Origin: Clitopilus passeckerianus
Taxonomy: Eukaryota; Basidiomycota; Agaricomycetes; Agaricales; Entolomataceae
Direction: 5' to 3'
Length of the DNA: 64,000 nucleotides
Assembly (NCBI GenBank): GCA_944990035.1
Contig: CALYLX010000157.1
Span: 558,001-622,000 of the forward strand
The notes under the pieces are model-generated. The model was given only the letters and a program-made list of their open reading frames with translations, was not told where the DNA came from and did no database searches. This document shows, one piece after another, positions 43,405 to 53,716 of the stretch; position 1 is the first letter of the stretch, and the number at the start of each line of letters is the position of its first letter. Both the position numbers and the translations under genes were made by a program.

Positions 43405-44272
43405 TCAATTCCTTCCTTTACCCCAGAAGTGACGGTCTATGCCCTTGTGGTAGCGTTGTGGGCAGCTAACCGGGTAATGGCCTGGGCCACGATGATGGCA
43501 CAGACGACACACAAAACGAAAGCAATGACACTGTCGGTGTCTGCCTCCACAAATGTAGCATCTGAACCATCTGGGTGGTGGTGGTCTGTTGGCAAGGTAT
43601 CCGGTGCGCGGCGCCTTCTGGGACGATACTGTCGAGGGAAGGTTCACCAGCGTTGGTGAGTCGGACTCTGGTGGGCTTTCGAATGCGGAGAGGTATGGCG
43701 TTGGAGGGTTTGCCATTGGGATTGATGTTTTCCTTGTTGTCGTTCTGTTCTTTTTTGACGAAGGGGTTATGTTTTATTTTTGCGGCGGTGTGTAAATTGG
43801 TGACGGGAGGAAATGCTCGTAGGGTTCCGCAAACTTGACGTGCAGTGAGGATTGTGACTTCCTCTTCTTGACTTTCCTCAGGCCCCCAGGGATTGGAGGC
43901 AAGGGTTTCGAAGTCTGTCTCCTCTGGGTTGTTGAACCAGTTTTGTCGTTCGGGGAAGAATTCGTCGAGGAAAGCTGTTCCTCCAATAGCAAAGAAGAGG
44001 TCTGTGAGGGTCTCCTCCGTTTCTCGATCAACTTTGTCCAAAAGTTGATCAAGATCGTCAGTGGTTTTCGCAAATTGGTGGCGCAGACGAGCCACTTCGT
44101 TGCGAGTTTCGGTTCGTCGGTTTTGGTAGAGGGTTCCTTGTTCTCCCACAGCGGTGAGAGGGTTGTCGTTGCTGCTCCAGGCAGTATGCGTACGGAGCGC
44201 CGTAATAGCGGTATCGGATTTGAAGGTGTTGCGGATGATGGTGCGGTCGTAGGAAGAGGCATTTTGAGACAT
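43405..44272 (-). CDS. Extra ORF downstream of pol in the chromovirus (broken)
   Basis: ATG 44272 lies 39 nt after the pol stop. The protein begins MSQNASSYDRTIIRNTFKSD, has a predicted coiled coil (NEVARLRHQFAKTTDDLDQL, LDKVDRETEETL) and a disordered Pro/Asn/Lys-rich middle (QNDNKENINPNGKPSN). In the next frame, overlapping at about 43716-43405, a Cys/His-rich tail follows: RPPPPRWFRCYICGGRHRQC, HCFRFVCRLCHHRGPGHYPV. A single frame change between about 43716 and 43600 would join the two. There is no signal peptide or membrane helix, so it is not env-like. It may be a nucleic-acid-binding accessory protein, expressed by reinitiation after pol. Confidence 0.6.
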
Positions 44273-44310
44273 TGTTATATAGTGGATGTGAGTGGGTTTG
44301 CTATGTGGTG

Positions 44311-45950
44311 TCAGGTGAGTTTCTTCCTCTTTTTATACTCGGTGAGTATTTTCTTGGCGTTCCGCAGTTCCGACTCGGGCATCCATTCGTTGTCCGCTGA
44401 TGGCCATCCCTTCCATTTTACGAGGTATCTGTGTCGCCCTTTGCCTTGTTTCTGATGGGCCACAATTGCTTCTATTTCGTATTCTTCTATTCCGTCGATT
44501 TCGTCAGGTGGCGGTTTAGAGAAGCTGGGTCCATGCGCTTTGGTGGAGATGTAACGGGTGAGAAGTGACGCGTGAATCACCGGGTGGATCTTCCATCGTC
44601 TTGGCAGGTCGAGTTTATAGGTCAGGTGTCCTTTTACCTCAAGTATCTTGAAGGGTCCTTCTCGTTTGGGTGCTAGTTTCTTGGAGATGTTTCCTTGATT
44701 GAGATTTGTGGCTTCTAACCACACCTTTTCTCCGACTTTGAATGGGGTGAACTGTCGTGTGATCTTCTCTGCCATGCGTTGCGCAGCAAGTGCATGTGCA
44801 GCATTTGCTTCATCGCGTGCTAGCAGAAGTTCCTTGATCCGTTTGTCAACTGCGGGAATTTTGCTAGTGGGAGCAACTGATGGGAGTGCAGGTGGTTCGT
44901 ATCCCATCATTAGGTAGAATGGGGTTCGTTTGGTGACAGAGTGTGTTCGGCTGTTGTAGGAGAATTCTAGAGTGGTAATCCATTTGGACCAGGATTCGGG
45001 GTTCTGTGCACAGAAGATGCGGAGATAGGCATCAATCTCCTGATTGATCCTTTCTGTCGCACCATCGGTTTGTGGGTGGTAGGCGGTGCTCATGTTGAGC
45101 TTGATTCCAAGGAGTCGTCCCATTTCTTGGAAAACTTTAGAGGCGAATTGAGGTCCTCTGTCTGAAATTCCTTTGTCGGGAAGTCCAAAGCGACGGTAAA
45201 CGTTGTCAATGTAGGCGTTTGCAGTTCCTGTGGCGTCGATTTTCTTTGTGCAAGGGATGAAAATTGCCCCTTCGTAGCTCCATGGTCGACCACGGCCATA
45301 ATGCTATCGAAACCATCACTCTCTGGGAGATCCGTGTGAAAATCGTACGTCACTAGCGAAAATGGCCTAGTGGTTTCGGATTTGATGGGCATTAATGGTG
45401 GAGCGGTGGGGTGGCGATTGATTTTCATTTGCTGGCACATTGCACAGCCCTGCACAAAGTTCTTGATGAACACTGACATCCCTGGCCACCAGTAGTCCTT
45501 CCGGACTTTTTCCAGTGTCCCAAATTGTCCAGGGTGTCCTGCGCTGGGTAGATCGTGATAACGTTGGACTATCTTCCTTCGGAGGTCTTCGTCATCTGGT
45601 ACCACACACTTGTCCTTGTAGTACAAGATGCCATCGTCAAATTTCCAGTCTTCCAGGTTTGATCGGATTGGTGGGGGTCCGTCTTCTTTGGCGGTGCGAA
45701 TGGCGTCAACAATCAGTTTGTCATTGACCATCTTGTGTACAATTTCGTCCTTTAGTTCAATGTCAATTGAGCGAAGGAAGAGCTTGTCGGGGAGGAGAAT
45801 GATGTCTTCGTTGTCGGTGTCTTCACCTGGGATGTGGTCTGGTCGTCGAGATAGTGCGTCAGATTGTATCATCTTTGCACCAGGGGTGTGTACAAGTTTG
45901 ATGTTAAACTGGGATAGCATCAAATTCCATCTTGCTTGTCGTCGGTTCAA
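44311..45950 (-). pseudogene. Chromovirus pol 3' part: integrase with chromodomain
   Basis: The frame starts within the end of RNase H (NRRQARWNLMLSQFNIKLVH), then the integrase zinc-binding HHCC (HDLPSAGHPGQFGTLEKVRK, GCAMCQQMK). The catalytic core is split by a lost G at 45267-45270, after VVDHGATKG; the core continues in the frame of GLPDKGISDRGPQFASK, STAYHPQTDGATERINQEID. The C-terminus is a chromodomain, HRYLVKWKGWPSADNEWMPE, which in other chromoviruses targets integration to methylated histone. The frame stops at 44311. Confidence 0.9.
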
Positions 45951-48060
45951 CTTCCGGGCTTCTCGGAAGTATGTGAGGTTTTGTGATCGGATAGAATCAC
46001 AACTGAATGTTGGGATCCATGGAAGTAGTGTCGCCAGGTTTCTAATGCGCGGATAATGCCTAGAAGTTCTCGGTCGTAGATTTCATAGTTCCGTTCTGTT
46101 TCCGAGAACGATTTAGATATGAAACCACATGGGTGCCATGATCCGTTGGCGTCACGTTGTTGTAGGACTGCTCCTGTTGCATGTTTTGAGGCGTCGCTTT
46201 CCACCACAAATGGCTTCGTGGGATCAGGCATCAGCAACACAGGCGCTTCCAGGAATTTGTCTTTCAGGGTAGTGAAAGCTTTGTGACATTCATTGGTCCA
46301 TTCCCATTTCTTGTCTTTCTTGGTGAGTTCGTTCAGCGGTTTGGCAATTTCCGCATATTTTCCGATGAACCTGCGGTAAAAGTTTCCGAATCCTAGGAAT
46401 GATCGGACTTCCTTTACTGTAGTTGGCGTAGGCCAGTCGCGCATCCCTGCAAGTTTGACAGGGTCCATGGAGATCTTGTTTGGTTCAATGATGAACCCAA
46501 GGTATTCCACTCTTGTGGTGTCAAATTGGCATTTCTCTGCTTTGAGGTAGAGATCGTTGTTTTGTAGTCTTTGTAAGACTCTGCGTGTGCGTTCTCGGTG
46601 TTTTTCTGGATCGTTGGAGAAGATGAGGATGTCGTCCATGTAGATGATGACCCATCCTTCGTCTATCATGTCTCGGAAAAGGTGGTTCATCATTGCTTGG
46701 AAGGTACCGGGTGAGTTCATTAGTCCAAAGAACATCACCATTGGTTCAAATAACCCTCGGTTGGTCTTGAACGCTGCTTTCCATTGGTCACCATCTTTGA
46801 TGCGGATGTTGTGATATCCCCATCGAATGTCGAGTTTGGTGAAGACAGTTGCTCCTTTGAGTTTATCGATGAGTTCGCTAGCCAGCGGTAAGGGGTAAGC
46901 GTTAGGTATTGTTCCTTCGTTGAGTCGTCGGTAATCCTGACATGGTCTCAGGGCTTCCGAGTCTTTCTTTGCAACAAAGAAGAACGGAGATGCTTGTGGG
47001 GAGTTGGATTCTCGGATGTATCCTTTGGCTAGATTTTCCTTGAGAAACTCGTCGAGTTTTTCTTGCTCTAAGGGGCTGAGCGGATAGACCTTGCAGTCTT
47101 TTGGCACGAAATCTGTCTTCAGATCTATGGCGTGATCCCAGGGTCGGCTTGGTGGGAATCGTTCAGATGCTGCTTTCTCAAAGACTTTTCTGTAGTCTTG
47201 AAGATAGTCGGGGATGATTTCGTCAAGGGATTTCTTTGGTTCCTTATCTTCTCGTTTATGTTCCAGAGCTTGCGAAATTGATGTTTTCGCACGTATCCAC
47301 ACCTGCTGTGTGTGGTGTCTGGTTGCTGGATGGTGTGTTACCACCGTCTGTCGTATTGTGGTAGTTGGCCTGATTGGCCCGTACACAAGGTAATCCTTTG
47401 TGTGTTCCTGCGTAAGTGGGGTTCCTCCTTGGTGAATATTCCGACTGCCGGTTCGTTCTGGCAGTATGCGATGAGAAAATCTTCATTGATCTCTTCTCCG
47501 TCTTCGACTATTCGGAAATAGTCGCTAAGTCCTTCTGATTTTCCGGGATTCTCTTCGGAACAATCAGGTGCTGGGGTAGGTGGCGTGTTTTCCTCTAGTA
47601 GTTGTTCTCGGATGGCTCTCATCCGCTTGATGTCTACTGCTCGCATCAATGTTTGCGACAGTCGTTGGGTAATGCGTGATTCGTCGATTTCGAGTGTGCC
47701 GTCGCTCCACGATATGATTGGATCTACCCGTTTTAGCCAGGGTAATCCAAAAATCAGGTGGTCTTTCCCGAGTCCAGTGACAAAACATCTTTCCTTGATG
47801 ATGGCTGTCCCTATCTTGGCAATAACCCAGGTAAAGTGGGTAATAGTTCCTTGTTTGTTCAGGGTGCCATCAACGTTTCGTGCTGTAATCGGTTGTCGGA
47901 GTGGGAGTAGTGGGAGGTGATGTGTCTTGGCGAAGACGGAGTCGATAAATGACCCTTGCGCTCCAGAGTCAATGAGAGCTTTTGTGCCGGCGATTGTTGT
48001 ATTTCCATCTAGGGGTCTTGTAGAGAGATTGGGATACGCATAGATTCAGCATAAAAATCA
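45947..48060 (-). pseudogene. Chromovirus pol 5' part: protease, reverse transcriptase, RNase H
   Basis: The protease frame (48020-47338) contains ALIDSGAQGSFID and, further on, DHLIFGLPWLKRVDPIISWS. A lost C near 47389 separates it from the RT frame, which carries the Ty3 motifs [60 protein letters not shown] and [13 protein letters not shown]. RNase H follows ([40 protein letters not shown]) and the frame ends at a lost A (45979-45982) just after VVILSDHK. No nonsense codon is needed to explain the breaks. Confidence 0.9.
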
Positions 48061-48084
48061 GTAGCTACAAGTACACTGGAAATA

Positions 48085-49313
48085 TCAATCGGGCGAGGAA
48101 GTACTGACGTCGGCTTTGCAGTCTTCCTCTTTAAAACCCTCAGCCTCTGCTTCGGTGTAGAATTCAGCGGCTTCTTGGGGCATGTCAGCTAGGACTGCTC
48201 TGACATATTTGATCAACTCGGCTCCCTTCTCAGGTTTCTTGTGGAATCGGCTGTCATTGTTGCTAGGGTAGGTTCTTCCAAAATTCTTCCTTTGAAGACA
48301 TTGTTGGATCGTGTGACCTTTCTTGGAGCAATAGTAGCACAAGTTGTTCTTCTTGTGATGTTCTCTTCCTCCTGGGTGAGGCGGCGTTTGGGTGGATCAG
48401 TGGTGAAACGATCAACATCCATAGCCATTGGGTCTCGGGCTCCAGTAGGTGTTTTGTAAGCACCTTTGACCATATCAGATGTCTTGATGATACGGGTATG
48501 TCCCATGATTGTCTTGGCACGTCGCCAGTTGTTGTCAAACTGGACGGCTTTCTTGACCCAATCGTCGAATGTGGTAGGAGGGAATCGGAAAAGAGAATTT
48601 TCTCTCGGAGTTTGGGGGTAAGTCCTTCCATGAAGATCTCAATCTTTGCAGTGTCACCGCTGAGATCAGTTCGTGCAAGAATATTCTTGAAGACGGTGAC
48701 AAATTCGTCAGCTGTCCCATCCTGTCGTAAGGCTTTGAGTTGGAGGAGTGCGGCAGCTTTGTCGTCGGTAGGGAAAAGGCTTCTTTGAATTGGTTGATAA
48801 ATTCAGCGTAGGTGGCTCTCCTTTCAGCTGCTGAATATTTATCGTGAAATTCTAATCCCCATGCTGCTGCAGTTCCTTCTTTGAGGAAGGATAGGGCGAT
48901 GCGAATCTTCTTGTCATCTTCGAGTTGGTTGAGGTTGTTTAGGATGAGGTAGTCTTCAAGTTCCTGAATGAACTTTCTGGTCTTGGATCGGTCTCCGGAG
49001 AACGTTTGGGGTTTGGCTCCAATGTCCTTCTTGTTGTTGTTGTCTTGTGACATTTCGTAGTCGAAATCGAAGTCGGTCTCTGGTTCAATTGTTTCTGCAC
49101 TGGGGCGCTCCTCTGGCTCAGCTGTGGGGCTCTCCTCTAGCTGTTGTTGTACTTGGTGTTCTTCTTCTTCCTCTTCGGGCAAGACAGAAGCGCTGGTAGA
49201 CGGGACTAGTGATGGGTTCCTGGATATTGCTGTGGGTAATGGTGCGAAGCGTCGCTGTTCCTCCTCGTCTACTTCAATGTCGTGTTCTCGTTGAGCTCGG
49301 ACAATAGCAGGGT
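48085..49313 (-). pseudogene. Chromovirus gag
   Basis: A Glu-rich start (PEEEEEEHQVQQQLEESPTA) leads into the capsid-like region (KPQTFSGDRSKTRKFIQELE, LSFLKEGTAAAWGLEFHDKY, AEFINQFKEAF) and, after breaks, the nucleocapsid knuckle CYYCSKKGHTIQQC (CX2CX4HX4C). Three single-base losses shift the frame: in T runs at 48774-48777 and 48589-48592 (A runs on the plus strand) and near 48366. Each is repaired by one added base. The frame ends at 48085 (ADVSTSSPD), just upstream of the protease region. Confidence 0.88.
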
Positions 49314-49315
49314 CT

Positions 49316-49618
49316 TATGAGGTCGTTCAGGGGTAGGGAAGTCTAGAGCGTGGAAGTGTCTGTTTTCAACGGCAACGGTGGTGAATGTGAATTTGCCAAG
49401 GAGAGAGGCGTAGCACCAGCGGTTATTGTTGTGATTAAAACCGCAGTAGCTTCCGTTGGTGAACTTGTAGACGTTGTTGGTTCCTTCTACTAGAGTGGTA
49501 TTTCGTGGCGGGTGGTCTGCCCTGTGTACGACCGTGGTGACTGAGTGGTAGCCGCAACGGCAATCGGCCTGTTGCGTGCTTCTGCTGTGTTGTCGTGGGG
49601 TGGGCCTGCGCTAACAAT
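49316..49618 (-). CDS. Chromovirus 5' leader ORF without an ATG, Cys-containing
   Basis: Between the PBS and gag an open frame of about 100 codons runs from just after a TAG near 49620, reading ADCRCGYHSVTTVVHRADHP, NNVYKFTNGSYCGFNHNNNR, WCYASLLGKFTFTTVAVENR and HFHALDFPTPERPHK, into gag after one more single-base loss near 49313-49317. It has no ATG, so it would need a start in the LTR leader, splicing, or a non-AUG start. Its regular composition suggests real coding sequence, perhaps the N-terminus of Gag. No known domain is recognised. Confidence 0.5.
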
Positions 49619-49634
49619 GAGCGGGCCTTCTGAA

Positions 49635-49645
49635 CAGCTTGACCT
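49635..49645 (-). promoter_or_regulatory. Self-priming-type primer binding site
   Basis: One nucleotide inside the 5' LTR the element strand reads AGGTCAAGCTG. This is the exact 11-nt complement of CAGCTTGACCT in the 5' LTR (49816-49826), at the position expected for the mRNA 5' end. It matches the Tf1/sushi mechanism, in which the first 11 nt of the transcript prime reverse transcription instead of a tRNA. Confidence 0.75.
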
Positions 49646-49646
49646 T

Positions 49647-50111
49647 TGTTAAGGCAGAGCCTAACAACTTAGGTAATACTGTTTACGCTCGATGTCTTTG
49701 ATAAACAAAGACAGAGATTTGTCAGCAGCTGCGGCTGTACTGACGACCTGGTGAGATTGACGAAGCAAGGGACTTAAAGGCAAAGTAGAGAACTAAGCAG
49801 TTAGGTAGATTGCCTAGGTCAAGCTGAGGAGCCTTGACCAAATGGTACAGGTTTATATACCTATCTAGTAGTTCTAAATATAGCACATGCGCAGCATGCT
49901 GAGTAAGTAATGAGTCATGCGCAGCATGATGAGTAAGTACATGAGTCAGAAAGAGTCAGATAAGGTATAAGTCTCTCACGATCGTGAGAGATGCGGAGTA
50001 AGCATGGAAAAAGATGAAAAATGCGCAGTGATGCGCAGCATATGTGAGTAATCGTGCATAGGTAAGCGGGCCGGGGTATGTAAGGAGAAACATGTAAGCA
50101 AAATCATAACA
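49647..50111 (-). repeat. 5' LTR of the chromovirus (right copy), with TATA box and predicted start site
   Basis: 465 bp, apparently identical to the left copy. On the element strand TATATAA (49859-49853) lies 33 nt before CAGCTTGACCT (49826-49816), the sequence complementary to the PBS, so transcription most likely starts at 49826. That makes U3 about 50111-49827 and R-U5 49826-49647. The start lies in a hairpin, GGTCAAG...CTTGACC. Confidence 0.9.
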
Positions 50112-50601
50112 GGCGTGCTCGCCGCCGGGCTTTCATAATTCAAGTCCAACGTCAACTTGCCGGTCATTACACGCGGCACACTCTTTTGTTGTTGACCCTG
50201 TTCCATCAGAAAGTGGAAGGCAAATTCTCTGTAGTCCGAGCAGCGAGCAAGAACAGTCGTCGGCGATCCATCATTGCGACGTTATTGCTCTCTTGAAGTA
50301 ACAGGTGGTCGCTCGTGAGGAAAATTATTCTTATGAGCTGGAAGATCATGCATCGTTTCTCGGGCAAGCCACGTCTTATTACTCGTAGTACTACAACCAG
50401 CACGAGGAAGACATGCGATGTAAGGTTGTACCAGGAAAGCCCCCGTTAGCTGCAAGAGAGTGGGTATGAATAGAAGGGCAAGCACGCCGGGTGTACCACC
50501 CTTAAGGTCACAGCAGAGAGCTTCAGAGCGTCAGGTGAGAGACAAGAGCAGAGGACGAGGTGGTGATACATAAGGACGAGGAGAGCCAATGGCGTCAACA
50601 T
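50112..50601 (-). pseudogene. Probable host gene interrupted by the chromovirus
   Basis: ATG 50601 begins a hydrophobic, signal-like segment (MLTPLALLVLMYHHLVLCSC). Downstream, several frames joined by possible introns (for example GTGGTA near 50512 to CTTGCAG near 50462) lead to a frame with EFAFHFLMEQGQQQKSVPRV and MTGKLTLDLNYESPAASTP that runs into the LTR and would continue at 42906. Exon boundaries in the middle are unresolved and no family is recognised, so the model is tentative. Confidence 0.4.
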
Positions 50602-50699
50602 ATCCTATGAAACACCAAAAATGAATCACAACCACGCCAACTAAGCTTAGAATCTCATCCTGGATTTATAAAGTAGATTCCGTTGCAAGCGGAAGGCCG

Positions 50700-51730
50700 T
50701 TATTCGCTCTCTTCATCGCTGTCGCCGTAGCCAACCAGCCCACCCAACGCAACACCAGACACATTGCGTTCGTCTTTCTGCTTCTCCGCCCTCACCTTCC
50801 GCTTCTCCGCCTCCCAGGAGTTCTTCCATCTCCCCCTCAGGAAAGCAAAGCGAGGGTCATTCCCGTGGTTCGCAAGGATTCGCATCTCAAGCTGGGTAGG
50901 ATTTGGGGAAGAGAGGATGTGAGCGGCTGTCTTGTTCATGAACTCTCTCTGTGCGTCGCCGGGCTACATGATAGAGGGGTCGTTCTAAGTCCTTCGGCTT
51001 GATATAGTCAAAATACGCACCTCTTCGTCACTACAACCCCATTGATCCACAATGGTTGGAGATTCCGTGCCGTCGTCATCTCCATCGCGAGCACGGATTG
51101 CTTGCACCCTCTTCTCATGGAGCTCCTCGATGTGCCGTCTCTTTTTCTCCCTCTCGGCGTCATCCATCTCCTCAGAGTAACGGAGGGCGTCTTCAGCATC
51201 TTCGGTATCTGACTCCAAATCAGACCATCCACCAGGAGATTGCCAACCACGGTTTGAGGTACCGGCTGGAGGCGACGGAGGTAATGACTCAAGGAGCAGG
51301 CGTACATCGTATCTATACGGAGAGGACGTCAGAAATCATGTGTGAGACGAGAGGATTCGTGAGATTAGTTGCAAGATGAAAGAAGAACATACATTAAACC
51401 TTGAGGCTACAACCTCTGGAGCCGACTATCGAGATCGATGACATCGACATACCTGTCCAGCCAGATACTACGTTCAGCGGCCTCCTTTCCTACGCTGTTC
51501 ACATTTTCTTGAGGATCCCACCTGATCAAAGCGTCACCATGCTTCTCAGACCGATTAGAAGCGTCGTCCACTGCTAAAGCTTGCTCTGCCTCTCGCGCAC
51601 AGGCACCACGAATGATATTGGCTTCATGAGCTCGTATGAAGAGCGCTGGATCAGATTCGGGGGTAGGATGCTCAATCAACGCGGGGGCGTCGGTCTTCGA
51701 GTAGTCCTGTCGGTTTTTCCGCTTAGACAT
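50700..51730 (-). CDS. Conserved charged protein, probably nuclear
   Basis: ATG 51730 (MSKRKNRQDYSKTDAPALIE) is chosen because upstream in-frame codons lack ATG. Exon 1 includes FIRAHEANIIRGACAREAEQ and ends SIWLDR; exon 2 begins YDVRLLLESLPPSPAGTSNR and holds an acidic then basic coiled stretch (EREKKRRHIEELHEKRVQAI); exon 3 begins GDAQREFMNKTAAHILSSPN and contains the conserved-looking block LEMRILANHGNDPRFAFLRG, RWKNSWEAEKRKVRAEK, ending YGDSDEESE at 50700. The LEMRILANHG..FAFLRGRW block recalls SURP-like RNA-processing modules, but that is only a resemblance. All introns are GT-AG. Confidence 0.7.
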
Positions 51731-51834
51731 ATGGGCTACTTTAGGTGGCGGCTCTTTCAAGGTTTTCACAACACTACGGCCAACTTGAGCAACCTCGCTT
51801 TTACTATTTTCCGTTGAATTCTGATCTGAGCAAT

Positions 51835-53093
51835 TAGGGCTGCGGAAAAAACCTGAGGTTATTCCCCAAAAGGGTAACTAACCGGGGGTATTACATAATA
51901 TTCTCTGGTAAGTTACCTCTTTGAAATTCCAGTGGTGGTAAGTTACCTCGAAGGTAAAGGTCACGTGTATGCAGAATTACCAAATTAGGAAATAAAAGTC
52001 GCGTCAGAAGTTGAAGCCGTAGGCAATGAATATTGGTGTATCTATACAAAGAAACATGGATATTCCACCCGAGATTCAGGCAGCTCTCCTACCTAGCCAC
52101 AAGCTGAGCATAGCAACCGGAGTTTACCAAGTGGCGAGGCAACGCTAGCGCCTTCAAGACGACCTTCATCATCGAATTAGAACGCTACGCCCGTCACGAA
52201 TCTCCTTATGATCGCCCAGTTGCACCAGACAAGCCGGTCTCTCACTGGTGGAAGTCACTTGAGGGTGCAAAGTACGCAGAGGTTCTCTCGGTAATGTCTG
52301 TTCAATTTCCTTGACCTATAGTTCACTGATGCTCAATTTCTAGTCACTTGCTCGACGAATTTTTGCTGTTCGCGTCAATTCAATGGCGGAGGAGAGGACC
52401 GTGTCTACATTTACCTGGTTGACACCCCAACTTCACTCCAGCATGAAGGTTGAGACTATGGTGAATATGACACGAATCCGGCAGTTTTACCAAGCAGAAA
52501 GAAAGGTAAATCTCACCTGTGGCTACTGCCGACCTTTGCATCTAACCCTAACTCTCAGACTCGTGCACAATCGTTGCCGGTTCCCTGAATGCTATACGCA
52601 AACGCAAAGCAGAGCATGAAGGTCAAGGCGGCCGATCAGCTTGACAAGTCAGATGCGAGCAGTGATGACGCATTCGAGCTGGACGACGGAGTGGAACTCA
52701 GAGCAATTGAAACATCCCTCATTGACCTCCGGAACTGCACGCTGCTGAAGGGTGTTCTTGCGGCAGATTCGACGTTGGCTCAGGAAGCGTTGAAGTCTTC
52801 AATGACAAAGCCTTCCCCAGAAGCAAGGGTTAGCCAAGGAGCTGATAATGAGTTTGACTTTGATATCTGAATTGTATCCAACTTTTACCTATATGTTTGA
52901 ACTATTTTAATACATTGCCTACGAGAGATTTTTTTGGAGATTTCGCAGTGGATTTTCGGGCAAAAAACAATTACATAAGCGGTCACGTGCAGGTAACTTA
53001 CAGGTAACTTACCTGGGGAATAACCTCCGCCCGCACCATATGTGGTAACTTACCAGGGGAAAAACCTCGTCGGAGGTTTTTCCCGCAGCCCTA
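51835..53093. mobile_element. hAT transposon derivative, 1.26 kb
   Basis: Terminal inverted repeats TAGGGCTGCGG (left 51835) and CCGCAGCCCTA (right, ending 53093) are flanked by the direct repeat CTGAGCAAT (51826-51834 and 53094-53102), that is, the 8-bp hAT target duplication plus one matching base. Subterminal GGTAAGTTACC-like repeats occur at both ends. Near the right end GGGAAAAACCTC and its complement form a 12-bp hairpin (about 53058-53085). The interior keeps only the 3' part of a transposase, so this is an internally deleted, non-autonomous copy. Confidence 0.88.
52055..52619 (+). pseudogene. hAT transposase C-terminal dimerisation domain fragment
   Basis: From about 52140 the frame reads FKTTFIIELERYARHESPYD, PVSHWWKSLEGAKYAEVLS, then across a short intron SLARRIFAVRVNSMAEERTV, STFTWLTPQLHSSMKVETMV. 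The W-x-S-L block and NSMAEERTVSTFTW are hallmarks of the hAT dimerisation region. An upstream ATG frame (MDIPPEIQAALLPSHKLSIA) is out of phase with it, and the catalytic domain and BED finger are missing. A further frame at 52589-52870 (ASSDDAFELDDGVELRAIET) may be the transposase tail. Confidence 0.8.
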
Positions 53094-53102
53094 CTGAGCA
53101 AT

Positions 53103-53716
53103 GACTCTTGATCAAGTTTTTACACAGCTTTTTTTGCTGTTGATTTGCTTCGCAAAACAATCGTAAAAAGGCGACAAAGCATTTCTTAATTGAATCAAGG
53201 TTAGTTACGCATTCTTTTCAAGATACTGTTTTCGGGTTCAGGCTATCTGAATGCCTTCCGGCGCACAGCCACACCTTGGGACCCAAAGTCCGAGTCGTAT
53301 ATAATATAGTATATATAATTTATATTCGCCGTTTGGAATAGTCCCCGGAAGCCCGCTAAAGTCGGTCAACCCCTGATTTGATCGGTCCATCACTTTCACC
53401 TCTGGTTTGATTCGGTCCATCACTTTTGAAAGCCTACTTACTCCAGGTCCAACCTCGAAGGCCGTCTAAAACAGGATGTCCTACTTTGTTTCCTCGTATT
53501 ATAGCAGCCCTGGGATAGCTATCGAGAACATCGGGATCCCAAGGAGAGATCTGGGGCGGAAATATCCGCATGGCTCGCTTGAAGGAGCTACTCCTTGGCT
53601 ATAAGAGCTACACCCTCTCCTTCCCCCTCGCACCCAACCGTACCGCACACCCTACCAACAAGTTACCCGGCGGCTTTCAGCTTCACATATTTGGAATCAC
53701 TCATTGATTCAGAGCC
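53103..53716. other. Intergenic, AT-rich
   Basis: The stretch contains a TATATA-rich run (about 53298-53325) and a repeated GATCGGTCCATCACTTT / GATTCGGTCCATCACTTT pair (about 53379-53429). No gene is seen. Confidence 0.5.

Larger units (their letters stand above)
42907..50111 (-). mobile_element. Ty3/gypsy chromovirus LTR retrotransposon, 7,205 bp
   Basis: Two 465-bp LTRs flank the element, both TG...CA and apparently identical, and the 5-bp target duplication GGCGT is exact (42902-42906 and 50112-50116). Reading on the minus strand, the order is leader ORF, Gag with a CCHC knuckle, aspartic protease (LIDSGAQGSF), reverse transcriptase (YMDD), RNase H, integrase (HHCC and DDE) and a C-terminal chromodomain, then an extra ORF before the 3' LTR. 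The chromodomain marks it as a chromovirus. The polyprotein is interrupted only by single-base losses (see findings). Identical LTRs mean a recent insertion. Confidence 0.95.

Noticed and set aside
44429..44917. Plus-strand frames within the chromovirus as extra genes
   Set aside because: They are complements of pol and ORF3 sequence and lack any recognisable domain.
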